A DNA stretch of 6,602 bases from Candidatus Omnitrophota bacterium (GCA_016206945.1 JACQQP010000025.1:1-6602); one strand, 5' to 3'. Counted from the stretch's first letter, positions 1-5,680 are shown. Notes: a model not told the origin generated them from the sequence alone. Translations and numbers: made by a program.

Positions 1-374
1 CCAACGGACATCTTGCCGCGGCTACGTCAACCGGTGGCAAAGGAGGAGAACGCGTCGGCCGTGTAAGCGATTCGGCTCTTCCTGCTGGCAATTATGCCAA
101 TTCCTATGCGGCATGCTCCGCCACAGGATTTGGAGAAGATATTATTGATGAGGCACTTTCAAACAACTTAGTTCTGAAAGCTGAAGAGGAAAGAAATTTT
201 GCAAAAAGTTTCAAAATAATTTTCAGAGCGGCCCGCAAAAGAAAACGCCGCGTCGCGGCGATTGGCGTGGGTCGGAATGGAATCGTGGCTTGGTCCTACA
301 CCACCGAAATTCTCTATTACGCCTTTCACACCTCCAAACATTCGGGTATTTTTCCACTGAAAAAGAAAAGTTGA
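1..374 (+). CDS. Plant-type L-asparaginase / isoaspartyl peptidase, C-terminal (beta-subunit) part
   Basis: The gene is cut by the left window edge; the reading frame starts at base 3 and gives 123 residues to a TGA at 372-374. It matches the N-terminal-nucleophile hydrolase family that hydrolyses L-asparagine and isoaspartyl dipeptides and self-cleaves into two subunits. Visible hallmarks are the LAAATSTGG segment (residues 4-12), the substrate-binding G-R-V-S-D-S stretch (19-24, Arg20 and Asp23 matching the Arg/Asp of the E. coli enzyme), and C-S-A-T-G-F-G-E (38-45), which contains the conserved Thr-Gly. The catalytic Thr should lie about nine residues upstream, just outside the window, so activity cannot be judged. 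The tail is basic (RKRKRR at 79-84, ending KKKS). The gene converges on the small membrane-protein gene with a gap of 24 bases and no visible terminator. Confidence 0.85.
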   Translation, partial: NGHLAAATSTGGKGGERVGRVSDSALPAGNYANSYAACSATGFGEDIIDEALSNNLVLKAEEERNFAKSFKIIFRAARKRKRRVAAIGVGRNGIVAWSYTTEILYYAFHTSKHSGIFPLKKKS

Positions 375-398
375 CGGTTCGCCTTTGCCTTTATCCAC

Positions 399-638
399 TC
401 AAATCAACCCGTAACTTCTGAATCGATCGATCGTCAGCTTGATCAATTCCCAGCTGCTCCAAGTCAGGATAAGGGTCAGCACACAAATCGCGATCGTCCA
501 AAACCATTTCCAAAAAAGGTTGAAATCCTTTGATTTCCAAAGAAAAGGAAGTCCAAAAGGTCCAATCGTAGCAAACCAGACGAAGATGGTCCACCAACGG
601 AGATACCATTTTTTCTCGCGTAAGGATTCGGGATCCAT
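399..638 (-). CDS. Small tryptophan-rich two-helix membrane protein, function unknown
   Basis: Seventy-nine residues starting M-D-P-E-S-L. Two hydrophobic stretches, about residues 15-34 and 41-61, are separated by a short polar loop (WKSKDFN), which predicts a hairpin of two membrane helices. Ten of 79 residues are Trp. The G-P-F-G-L-P-F-L-W stretch at the end of helix 1 resembles small membrane proteins annotated as hypothetical in many Gram-negative bacteria; I cannot name a family. The start at 638 is preferred because GAGGA lies five bases upstream. The same frame stays open to 755, but that extension runs through the palindromic repeat at 651..794 and is unlikely to be translated. It lies downstream of the deacetylase gene on the same strand, separated by the repeat. 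No function can be assigned. Confidence 0.7.
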   Translation of the reverse strand: MDPESLREKKWYLRWWTIFVWFATIGPFGLPFLWKSKDFNLFWKWFWTIAICVLTLILTWSSWELIKLTIDRFRSYGLI

Positions 639-650
639 AAAATTCCTCAC

Positions 651-794
651 CGTCATTGCGAGGCAACATCCCAAACGAGGCCGCCGCTTGTCCGAGCGCC
701 GGTCGGGCGCCTGGTCTTGCGGTGCCGTACGGTCGGTACGGCGAAGCAATCTCAAGATCGGGATTGCTTCGTCGCTTCGCTCCTCGCAATGACG
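651..794. repeat. Composite palindromic intergenic repeat with 13-bp terminal inverted repeats
   Basis: The ends are a perfect 13-bp inverted repeat: CGTCATTGCGAGG at 651-663 and its complement at 782-794. The right half (742-794) is rich in the GAAGCAATC / GATTGCTTC motif of a dispersed palindromic repeat seen in many bacterial genomes; CGAAGCAATC (742-751) pairs with 762-771. The left arm should mirror 772-781, but instead carries about 78 bp of GC-rich sequence (664-741) with two hairpins of its own: GCGCC/GGCGC (696-710) and GCCGTAC/GTACGGC (724-742). Both have the loop GGTCG. No transposase is encoded. It lies between the deacetylase stop (804) and the membrane-protein start (638). Confidence 0.8.
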
Positions 795-803
795 CGGCTT
801 GTC

Positions 804-1748
804 TTATATCATTAAATGCTTCAAATGCACATAGGCCGATCTGCAGATCGCTTCCAAATTATATCCTCCTTCGAGGACAGAAACAATCCGTTCCTGTCCG
901 CCCTCTCGCGCGAGCTTCCTCACGATATCCGTGAAAAATCCGTAGGATTCATCCTTTAAATTCATTTGGCCAAGTGGATCGTCCTCATGCGCATCGAAAC
1001 CGCAGGAGATCAAAACAAATTCGGGCTTGAACGCTAATGCTTGGGGAGAAAGAATTTCTTGGAAGGCGTATTGATATTCCTTGTCTCCGGAGCCCGCCCG
1101 CAAAGGAACATTGAGCGTTCTCCCTTTTCCCTTTCCACGGCCGATCTCATGTTCGCTTCCCGTTCCAGGATAGAAAGGATATTGGTGTGTACTGAAATAA
1201 AAAACCGTTGGATCGTCCTCAAATATGTGCTGAGTGCCGTTTCCGTGATGCAGGTCCCAATCGACGATGAGGACACGTTCGATCCGATATTTCTTTTGAA
1301 CATACTTTGCAGCGATCGCAACGTTATTGAAGAGACAAAAGCCGAGCGCCATTTCGCGTTCCGCATGGTGTCCCGGCGGCCTCACTAAAGCAAATCCGTT
1401 TCTTGCCTTTTCCGTCATCACGGCATCAACCAAAGTTAAAACACCGCCGGCCGCTAGGAACGCCACTTCATAAGATTTTGGCGAAATGGCGGTATCGGGG
1501 GAATCAAAGAAGCGCTCGCCCTGTTCGCAAGCGCGTTTTACACGATCAATGTAACTTCTTGTGTGGACAAGAGTTATGTCTTCAAAGGTGGCGGGTTTTG
1601 GTTCTAAAATGAGGAGGTTTTCGAACAAATCGCTTTGCTTGAGGAATTCGTAAATCGATTTGACGCGCTCAGACCGTTCAGGATGATCACGTCCCGTATC
1701 ATGTTCAAGGTAACGCTCACTATAGAGGAGAGCTGTTTTTGACACCAT
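804..1748 (-). CDS. Histone deacetylase-family (class II-like) zinc amidohydrolase
   Basis: A 314-residue single-domain arginase/deacetylase-fold protein of normal length. The family removes acyl groups from amines: acetyl-lysine, acetylpolyamines or, for AcuC, acetoin-utilisation targets. The catalytic apparatus is complete: HDTGRDHPER near the N-terminus (16-25), RPPGHHA with the His pair at 127-128, VDWDLHHGNGTQ (162-173) with zinc ligands Asp165 and His167, the third zinc ligand Asp257 in GFDAHEDDP, and Tyr296 in LEGGYN. The WD-x-HHGNGTQ form and GGYN point to the class II-like bacterial group with a catalytic Tyr, so it is probably active; its substrate is unknown. The start at 1748 gives the usual family N-terminus. 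No good ribosome-binding site precedes it, because a terminator-like hairpin ends seven bases upstream. An in-frame start at 1793 would read through that hairpin. Confidence 0.9.
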   Translation of the reverse strand: MVSKTALLYSERYLEHDTGRDHPERSERVKSIYEFLKQSDLFENLLILEPKPATFEDITLVHTRSYIDRVKRACEQGERFFDSPDTAISPKSYEVAFLAAGGVLTLVDAVMTEKARNGFALVRPPGHHAEREMALGFCLFNNVAIAAKYVQKKYRIERVLIVDWDLHHGNGTQHIFEDDPTVFYFSTHQYPFYPGTGSEHEIGRGKGKGRTLNVPLRAGSGDKEYQYAFQEILSPQALAFKPEFVLISCGFDAHEDDPLGQMNLKDESYGFFTDIVRKLAREGGQERIVSVLEGGYNLEAICRSAYVHLKHLMI

Positions 1749-1754
1749 GTATAG

Positions 1755-1820
1755 AAAAAGGGGACAGGCTACTTTAACTGTGTGAATCGCCACAGTCGAA
1801 AAAGTAGCCTGTCCCCTTTT
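1755..1820 (-). terminator. Probable intrinsic terminator after the RNA-binding protein gene
   Basis: Read on the - strand, the 20-bp stem closes with CCTGTCCCC followed at once by five T (1759-1755). This is a strong stem plus U-tract, 22 bases after the RNA-binding protein stop at 1843. On the + strand the stem is followed by only four T, so the main effect should be on leftward transcripts. It would separate the RNA-binding protein from the deacetylase, whose start codon lies only seven bases further on. Confidence 0.65.
1756..1820. repeat. 20-bp-arm inverted repeat (GGGGACAGGCTAC family)
   Basis: The arms 1756-1775 and 1801-1820 are perfect 20-bp reverse complements beginning AAAAGGGGACAGGCTAC. 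The 25-bp centre contains a second stem, CTGTG (1778-1782) with CACAG (1791-1795), around an 8-base loop. The GGGGACAGGCTAC core resembles a dispersed repeat I recall from several bacterial genomes, possibly linked to REP-associated (Y1) transposases; no such transposase is in this window. The arms are identical, which suggests recent arrival or selection for pairing. Confidence 0.85.
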
Positions 1821-1842
1821 GTCTCAAAATCAAGCGGCTTTC

Positions 1843-2166
1843 TTAATACCGCGGTCGTCTTCCATGATGTTGGGGTCTGCCGCCTCTTCCGCCGCCTCCA
1901 CCCCGTCTATCATTAAATTGTTTCGGAGGTCTTGCTTCTGAAACCGCAAGGGTTCGGCCCATGAATTCGTTTCCATTTTCGGCAAGCGCTTTCTCAGCGT
2001 CGGCTGCATTCCCCATTTCAACAAAGGCAAAGCCTTTGGATTGTCCTGAGTATTTATCCGTGACAAGGCTGACCGATCTGATCTCGCCATATTTTTGAAA
2101 CAACGTGTACAGGTCCGATTCGGTTGCGTTATAACTTAAATTCCCAACATAAAGTTTTGGCTGCAT
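1843..2166 (-). CDS. RRM-domain RNA-binding protein with RGG-like tail
   Basis: The 107-residue protein has one RNA-recognition motif (about residues 3-79) and a short Gly/Arg-rich tail. RNP2 is LYVGNL (5-10) and RNP1 is KGFAFVEM (44-51), with the aromatic residues at Tyr6, Phe46 and Phe48 that stack on RNA. The tail (about 87-106) contains DRRGGGGGRGGRP and ends HHGRRPRY. This is the layout of the small bacterial RNA-binding proteins of the cyanobacterial Rbp type, which often respond to cold or stress; that role is an inference from the family. The start at 2166 is supported by a GAGGGAG ribosome-binding site a few bases upstream. The gene is monocistronic: it is followed by the 1755..1820 hairpin and preceded by a 213-bp gap before gltD. 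Confidence 0.92.
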   Translation of the reverse strand: MQPKLYVGNLSYNATESDLYTLFQKYGEIRSVSLVTDKYSGQSKGFAFVEMGNAADAEKALAENGNEFMGRTLAVSEARPPKQFNDRRGGGGGRGGRPQHHGRRPRY

Positions 2167-2379
2167 TTGACTCCCTCTTTTTAATGGTGCGTTTACACTT
2201 GACTGAAATTAAAATTTTGCATGAATCCCCACAGAAGGATTGCTAACGGGAGAAGAGAGGTAGGAACATTTTCAAACGCACTGGCCTAAATCTGGCTCCC
2301 TATCCTTTGATAGCTGGCCAAAAGCTTAACACCGTTCAAATCAAGATGCAACAAAAAAGGTCAAAAAAAAGGTCAAGAC
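2167..2379. other. Intergenic region between gltD and the RRM gene
   Basis: It presumably holds the leader and promoter of the RNA-binding protein gene, but I find no -35/-10 pair good enough to report. Two A-rich direct repeats, AAAAAAGGTC and AAAAAAAAGGTC, occupy 2353-2374. On the - strand these are T-tracts just after the gltD stop. Confidence 0.5.
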
Positions 2380-3939
2380 TTACGGAAGTTCCGTTGAGCC
2401 CATTAAATATTCGTCAACTGAGCGGGCGGCGCCGCGGCCTTCGTTGATGGCCCAAACCACGAGACTTTGGCCCCGCCGCATATCACCGGCTGCAAATACG
2501 CCTTTGATGTTCGTGGCATATTTGCCGTACTCGGCCTTGGCATTGGAGCGTTCGTCGCGTTCAATACTGAGTTGGGATAGAATAGTATCTTCAGGGCCTA
2601 AAAATCCCATGGCAAGAAGGACAAGTTGAGCGGGAATTGCTTTTTCAGAACCTGGAATTTCTTTCGGAATGAAGCGGCCTTGATCATCTTCTCCCCATTC
2701 AATTTTAATAAGCTGAGCTTCTTTGACGTGTCCTTTTTCATCACCCACAAATTTCTGTACGGTGCAAAGATATTGTCTTGGGTCTTCGCCAAAAACTGCT
2801 TTCGCTTCGGCCTGACCATAATCCAAGCGATACACCTTAGGCCATTGGGGCCAAGGATTATCGGGCGCGCGTTCAAGCGGCGGTTTTGGTAGAATTTCGA
2901 GTTGAATCAGACTTCTACATTTGTGACGCATGGAAGTGGCGACACAGTCTGTGCCGGTATCACCGCCACCAATCACAAGTACGTCCTTTCCTGCCGCGGA
3001 GATATAATCCGTCCCCCTCACCCCGCCCTTGGCGAGGCTCGCCTGCGGCGGCCTCCCCTCTCCCTCAGGGAGAGGGAAAGGGTGAGGGGAGGTTTCGCGC
3101 CCACTAAGAAGATGCTTTGTATTAAGCGTGAGAAACTCCACGGCAAACATAACGCCTTTCAAATTGCGGCCTTCCACATTCAAATCGCGCGGTTTTGTCG
3201 CTCCGCCGCAAAGAACAGCAGCGTCGAATTCCTTAAGGAGCTTATCTGCGGGATAATCTTTCCCTACTTCGGTATTTGTTACAAATTTCATGCCTTCTTG
3301 AGCCATGAGATCGACGCGGCGCTGGACGATCTTTTTGTCAAGGTGCGGATTCGGTATTCCATACATGAGAAGCCCGCCAATGCGGTCCGCTCGTTCGAAA
3401 ACCGTCACCCAATGACCCGCTTTATTCAGCTGTGCGGCACACGCCAATCCTGCAGGACCTGATCCAACAACGGCCACTTTTTTTCCGGTGCGCTTCTGAG
3501 GAGGCTCAGGAACAATCCAGCCTTCCTCAAATCCACGATCGACAATGGCACACTCAATCGATTTGATCGTAACAGGCGGTTCATTAATTCCAAGAACACA
3601 CGAACCTTCGCACGGCGCAGGACAAATGCGGCCTGTAAATTCAGGAAAATTATTAGTTTTATGAAGGCGGTCCAACGCCTCGCGCCAAAGGCCACGATAA
3701 ACGAGGTCGTTCCACTCAGGAATCAAATTATTAATGGGACAACCCTGCGCCATTCCCGCAAGAAGCGTCCCCGTATGACAAAAAGGGATTCCGCAATCCA
3801 TGCAGCGCGCCCCTTGATCCTTAAGCTTCGCTTCAGGCAAGTGAATATCAAATTCATTCCAATCGTTGATCCGCTCAAGCGGCGCTCGTTCCTTAGGCGT
3901 CTCGCGTGGAATTTCCTTAAATCCCGTCGGCTTACCCAT
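2380..3939 (-). CDS. gltD: Glutamate synthase small subunit (NADPH/FAD, Fe-S), with in-frame palindromic insert
   Basis: The 519-residue protein matches the beta subunit of NADPH-dependent glutamate synthase, which passes electrons from NADPH through FAD to the large subunit for 2-oxoglutarate + glutamine to two glutamate. Features in order: MGKPTGF family N-terminus; Cys46/49/54/67 and Cys106/110/114/130 for Fe-S clusters; FAD-binding VVGSGPAGLACAAQL (157-171); NADPH-binding VIGGGDTGTDC (322-332); and the C-terminal FAD segment AAGDMRRGQSLVVWAINEGR (483-502). Residues 284-309 come from a palindromic repeat (3014..3089) inserted in frame before YISAAGKDV; without it the protein is about 493 residues, near family length. 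No motif is damaged. The start at 3939 has a GGTGA four bases upstream. It lies 13 bp after a PIN toxin gene; no gltB is in the window, so the large subunit must be elsewhere or this is a stand-alone GltD-like oxidoreductase. Confidence 0.92.
   Translation of the reverse strand: MGKPTGFKEIPRETPKERAPLERINDWNEFDIHLPEAKLKDQGARCMDCGIPFCHTGTLLAGMAQGCPINNLIPEWNDLVYRGLWREALDRLHKTNNFPEFTGRICPAPCEGSCVLGINEPPVTIKSIECAIVDRGFEEGWIVPEPPQKRTGKKVAVVGSGPAGLACAAQLNKAGHWVTVFERADRIGGLLMYGIPNPHLDKKIVQRRVDLMAQEGMKFVTNTEVGKDYPADKLLKEFDAAVLCGGATKPRDLNVEGRNLKGVMFAVEFLTLNTKHLLSGRETSPHPFPLPEGEGRPPQASLAKGGVRGTDYISAAGKDVLVIGGGDTGTDCVATSMRHKCRSLIQLEILPKPPLERAPDNPWPQWPKVYRLDYGQAEAKAVFGEDPRQYLCTVQKFVGDEKGHVKEAQLIKIEWGEDDQGRFIPKEIPGSEKAIPAQLVLLAMGFLGPEDTILSQLSIERDERSNAKAEYGKYATNIKGVFAAGDMRRGQSLVVWAINEGRGAARSVDEYLMGSTELP
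3014..3089. repeat. Palindromic repeat inserted in frame within gltD
   Basis: The ends CCCCTCACCC (3014-3023) and GGGTGAGGGG (3080-3089) are perfect 10-bp inverted repeats. Inside are two further palindromes: GGCGAG/CTCGCC (3031-3043) and a 21-bp one, CCCTCTCCCT/AGGGAGAGGG (3056-3076), around a single C. The 78 bp of affected codons encode SPHPFPLPEGEG plus RPPQASLAKGGVRG. The SPHPxPLPEGEG translation is one I recall as typical of a widespread intergenic palindromic repeat. The element is free of stop codons in the gltD frame. Confidence 0.88.
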
Positions 3940-3952
3940 TAATTCACCATTC

Positions 3953-4408
3953 TCAATCTAAAAAAGGTTCTATCCATTTTCTAAGAAGCTTAAGACCGTC
4001 GGCCGGCACAACAATTGGAAAATCAACTAATGATGCAACGCCTTGAGCCATAAAATCACGAGTATTCCATGTGACAAAAGCTGATACTTTCGCTAGTTGA
4101 GCAGAACACAGAATTTTGGCGTCATCTGTAGCTAATTTTTTTAAAAATGGTTTCATTTGATCGAATGTCGGACTTAAAGCTATTTCGGGAGCAAGGTGCG
4201 TCCACAGGTTTATGCTTTCTTGAATCAATTCCGGAAATTTCAAACGCAGAACCCGATCGGTCTCTGTCACGACATCTTCAGAAACCACCATCTGAATTCC
4301 ACCGGCTTCAATCAAACGAATCAATTCACCCGCTGCGCCTCGTGGTGAAAGAAGGGCGGTGATATAGACGCTTGAATCAAAAAAGAGCCGGTATTGATAA
4401 AAGGCCAC
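3953..4408 (-). CDS. PIN-domain toxin (VapC-like ribonuclease)
   Basis: The 151-residue protein is a PIN-domain nuclease, expected to cut RNA with Mg2+ when not bound by its antitoxin. The acidic active-site residues are present: Asp11 in LFFDSSVYITALLS, Glu49 in the VVTETDRVL helix, Asp95/Asp96 in ATDDAKIL, and Asp118 in the TWNTRDF motif (113-119). The sequence fits the group annotated as putative PIN-family toxin component better than classical VapC, whose first motif is usually DTN. It starts with GTG at 4408, one base after the TAA of the AbrB-type antitoxin gene, so translation is probably coupled; there is no clear ribosome-binding site of its own. It ends 13 bp before the gltD start, making an antitoxin-toxin-gltD transcript possible. 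Confidence 0.85.
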   Translation of the reverse strand: MAFYQYRLFFDSSVYITALLSPRGAAGELIRLIEAGGIQMVVSEDVVTETDRVLRLKFPELIQESINLWTHLAPEIALSPTFDQMKPFLKKLATDDAKILCSAQLAKVSAFVTWNTRDFMAQGVASLVDFPIVVPADGLKLLRKWIEPFLD

Positions 4409-4409
4409 T

Positions 4410-4652
4410 TTAGGACTTCTGGTGCCGGATTTTCCGCAAATCCCTTAATAGTTCCTGCAAGGTGATTCCTTTTTCTTTAGCCGCCTTCTGAAACTTAGCC
4501 GAAACTGATTCGAAAACGGAAGGTTTTGGAACCAACAAAATCCCATTTCCTAACTTAACCACTGATAAAATGGAATCTTTCTGCAGATGAAGAGATTCCC
4601 GAATATCCGAAGGAATCGTCACCTGCCCTTTTTCCCTCATACGCGTTACCAT
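4410..4652 (-). CDS. AbrB/MazE-type (SpoVT-AbrB fold) antitoxin
   Basis: The 80-residue protein carries an N-terminal swapped-hairpin DNA-binding domain: REKGQVTIPSDIRESLHL (6-23) followed by a beta strand with GNGILLVPK (35-43). The KGQVTIP-x-x-IR motif is diagnostic of this antitoxin and transition-state-regulator superfamily. The C-terminal half (about 48-80) is charged and helical and would be the toxin-binding part. It should neutralise the PIN toxin encoded directly after it and repress the operon. The start at 4652 is firmly set by AGGAGG six bases upstream. The promoter at 4696..4724 and the repeated TTTCCTACTA motif upstream fit autoregulation. Confidence 0.88.
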   Translation of the reverse strand: MVTRMREKGQVTIPSDIRESLHLQKDSILSVVKLGNGILLVPKPSVFESVSAKFQKAAKEKGITLQELLRDLRKIRHQKS

Positions 4653-4666
4653 TCTTTTCCTCCTAT

Positions 4667-4694
4667 TTTCCTACTATTTCCAACTTTCCTACTA
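4667..4694. promoter_or_regulatory. Candidate operator: direct repeat upstream of the AbrB-type antitoxin
   Basis: TTTCCTACTA occurs exactly at 4667-4676 and 4685-4694, an 18-bp period. A 9/10 match (TTTCCTCCTA) at 4656-4665 is the ribosome-binding site region itself. The second copy covers the expected transcription start of the promoter at 4696..4724, a position suited to repression by the antitoxin. Binding is inferred from location only. Confidence 0.45.
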
Positions 4695-4695
4695 A

Positions 4696-4724
4696 ATAGT
4701 ACACGACCCTGCGGGCTTTTTCAA
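4696..4724 (-). promoter_or_regulatory. Sigma70-type promoter for the AbrB-PIN module
   Basis: On the - strand TTGAAA (4724-4719, 5/6 to consensus) is followed by a 17-bp spacer and TACTAT (4701-4696, 4/6). The predicted start near 4689 gives a leader of about 37 bases before the antitoxin ATG. Confidence 0.55.
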
Positions 4725-4809
4725 GCTTTTCTTGCTCCAGTATTAGACCGATCCTGTGCTGTTAGTAATTCTTCTTCATATCTGAATCTCATACTTATCT
4801 GAACCCGAC

Positions 4810-4870
4810 ACTTCAGCGAAGCAGCCCTTTAGGGTTAGAAATGCTCTGAATTGCTGTGAATTGCTGAAGT
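4810..4870. repeat. Short tandem and inverted repeats after the VapC gene
   Basis: TGAATTGCTG is present twice head to tail (4847-4856, 4857-4866), and ACTTCAGC (4810-4817) is the reverse complement of GCTGAAGT (4863-4870). They lie just past the VapC stop (4881) on the transcribed strand and could fold into a weak stem-loop, but there is no U-tract. The rest of 4725-4880 shows no gene. Confidence 0.5.
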
Positions 4871-4880
4871 CAAAATTGCG

Positions 4881-5336
4881 TCAAACGAAAGGGTCGATCA
4901 CTTCGAGGCCTAATTCTCGAAATGGTTTGAAATCACTTGCGTTGCGTGTGACTAATTTTTTCACGCGGTTGTCCAAAAGCGTTACAGCATAAACAGCGTC
5001 AAAAATGCCAATTCCACGAATACCGTGCTTGGCGCAAAATTCCACACTGCGCTTGAACGTTGACCGTTTCGGATAAATTTTCTTTATTGCTCTAAGTTGA
5101 TTAAGAAAAATGACTCTTTCTTTTGCTTCTTCAACCGCCAGAGGCTGCTTTACTTTTTTTTCGCTGGTCACAACCGAAAAATATTCTGCAAGAATCTGAT
5201 GGCTGAGGCACGTGCGCAGCGAACCCTTGACCGCTCCTTCGAGATATTCCCTCGCCTTTAAGTGGTTCGCACTTGAAGGATCATCTGCGTAAACAAGGAT
5301 ATTTGTGTCGAGGGCAAGAAGCTCACCGTTCTTCAT
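4881..5336 (-). CDS. vapC: VapC-family PIN-domain toxin
   Basis: A 151-residue PIN-domain ribonuclease of the classical VapC type: LLALDTNILVYADD (6-19) with catalytic Asp10, the LAEYFSVV helix with Glu51, IFDAVYAVTLL with Asp113, and TRNASDF (130-136) with Asp135. Family members cut tRNA or rRNA at specific sites; the target here is unknown. The start at 5336 is chosen because it places the DTN motif at the usual position and has AGGA four bases upstream; the frame is open to 5378, but that would overlap the antitoxin gene by 56 bases. With the chosen start the two genes overlap by 14 bases (5323-5336), the normal coupling of an antitoxin-toxin pair. There are no strong similarities to the other PIN toxin in the window beyond the active site. 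Confidence 0.9.
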   Translation of the reverse strand: MKNGELLALDTNILVYADDPSSANHLKAREYLEGAVKGSLRTCLSHQILAEYFSVVTSEKKVKQPLAVEEAKERVIFLNQLRAIKKIYPKRSTFKRSVEFCAKHGIRGIGIFDAVYAVTLLDNRVKKLVTRNASDFKPFRELGLEVIDPFV

Positions 5337-5601
5337 AGATCCTAGCCCGCGATAAATCATCGGAAGCTCCAAGCGCACGGGATCCGATCGGTCCCAAGAC
5401 CGACTTTTGGCGCTTGATCCACGGCTTGTGGCCTTGAATCACTTCCCCCATCCGGACCTTATGCTGCATATATTGATTCACATCATAGACTCGTAAATGG
5501 CCGTCTTTTTGAAGAATAACCACTACCCTTCCGAGCTGATTGAGCTTTTTGAGAAGCTTTTTGCGGTCGCTCGTTGGCATCTTTTTGATTTCGCTCATCA
5601 T
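5323..5601 (-). CDS. Putative antitoxin of the middle module, atypical Phd-like
   Basis: A 92-residue, strongly basic protein directly upstream of and overlapping vapC, the position of its antitoxin. It starts M-M-S-E-I; both ATGs (5601 and 5598) are near a GGAGG. I do not recognise a clear family. A helix-rich basic N-terminus (SDRKKLLKKLNQLG, 11-24) is followed by VVVILQKDGHLRVYDVNQYM (26-45), which weakly resembles the strand-helix part of Phd/YefM antitoxins. The tail ASDDLSRARIYEER (79-92) ends in the acidic Tyr-Glu-Glu-Arg style typical of toxin-binding tails. Usual VapB (ribbon-helix-helix or AbrB) motifs are absent. The antitoxin role is inferred from position, size and coupling. Confidence 0.7.
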   Translation of the reverse strand: MMSEIKKMPTSDRKKLLKKLNQLGRVVVILQKDGHLRVYDVNQYMQHKVRMGEVIQGHKPWIKRQKSVLGPIGSRALGASDDLSRARIYEER

Positions 5602-5651
5602 CGATCCTCCATTGAAATTTAATGTGAACAAAATATGACAATATTAGTTTC

Positions 5652-5680
5652 TTTAGTACTGCTAAATAATATCACGATAT
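5652..5680. promoter_or_regulatory. Candidate operator repeats in the middle-module promoter
   Basis: Two short inverted repeats overlap the promoter: TTTAG/CTAAA (5652-5656, 5662-5666) around the expected start site and ATATC/GATAT (5669-5680) in the spacer. Both are short and the region is AT-rich, so chance is possible. Confidence 0.3.

Noticed and set aside
391..934. Several open frames on both strands across the 651..794 repeat
   Set aside because: They exist because the GC-rich repeat is poor in stops. The products are Arg/Pro/Ala-rich low-complexity sequences with no ribosome-binding site support.
1749..1793. Extended N-terminus for the deacetylase starting at 1793
   Set aside because: The extra 15 residues are encoded by the hairpin repeat and are not part of the family's N-terminus. 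Kept only as an alternative.
2363..2394. Possible intrinsic terminator after gltD (ACGGAA-G-TTCCGT stem plus T-tract on the - strand)
   Set aside because: The stem has a one-base loop and overlaps the stop codon, and the T-tract begins about 11 bases after the stem, which is not a canonical terminator.
651..3089. CRISPR array or attachment sites
   Set aside because: The repeats are single-copy palindromes of three unrelated kinds, with no regular spacers, no tRNA target and no integrase.
2902..3462. 186-codon open frame on the + strand opposite gltD
   Set aside because: It lies wholly antisense to a gltD with intact motifs, has no family features, and part of it is just the palindromic repeat read on the other strand.
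5337..5378. Longer vapC start at 5378
   Set aside because: It would overlap the antitoxin gene by 56 bases and push the DTN motif about 14 residues inward; the start at 5336 has a ribosome-binding site and the usual family spacing.
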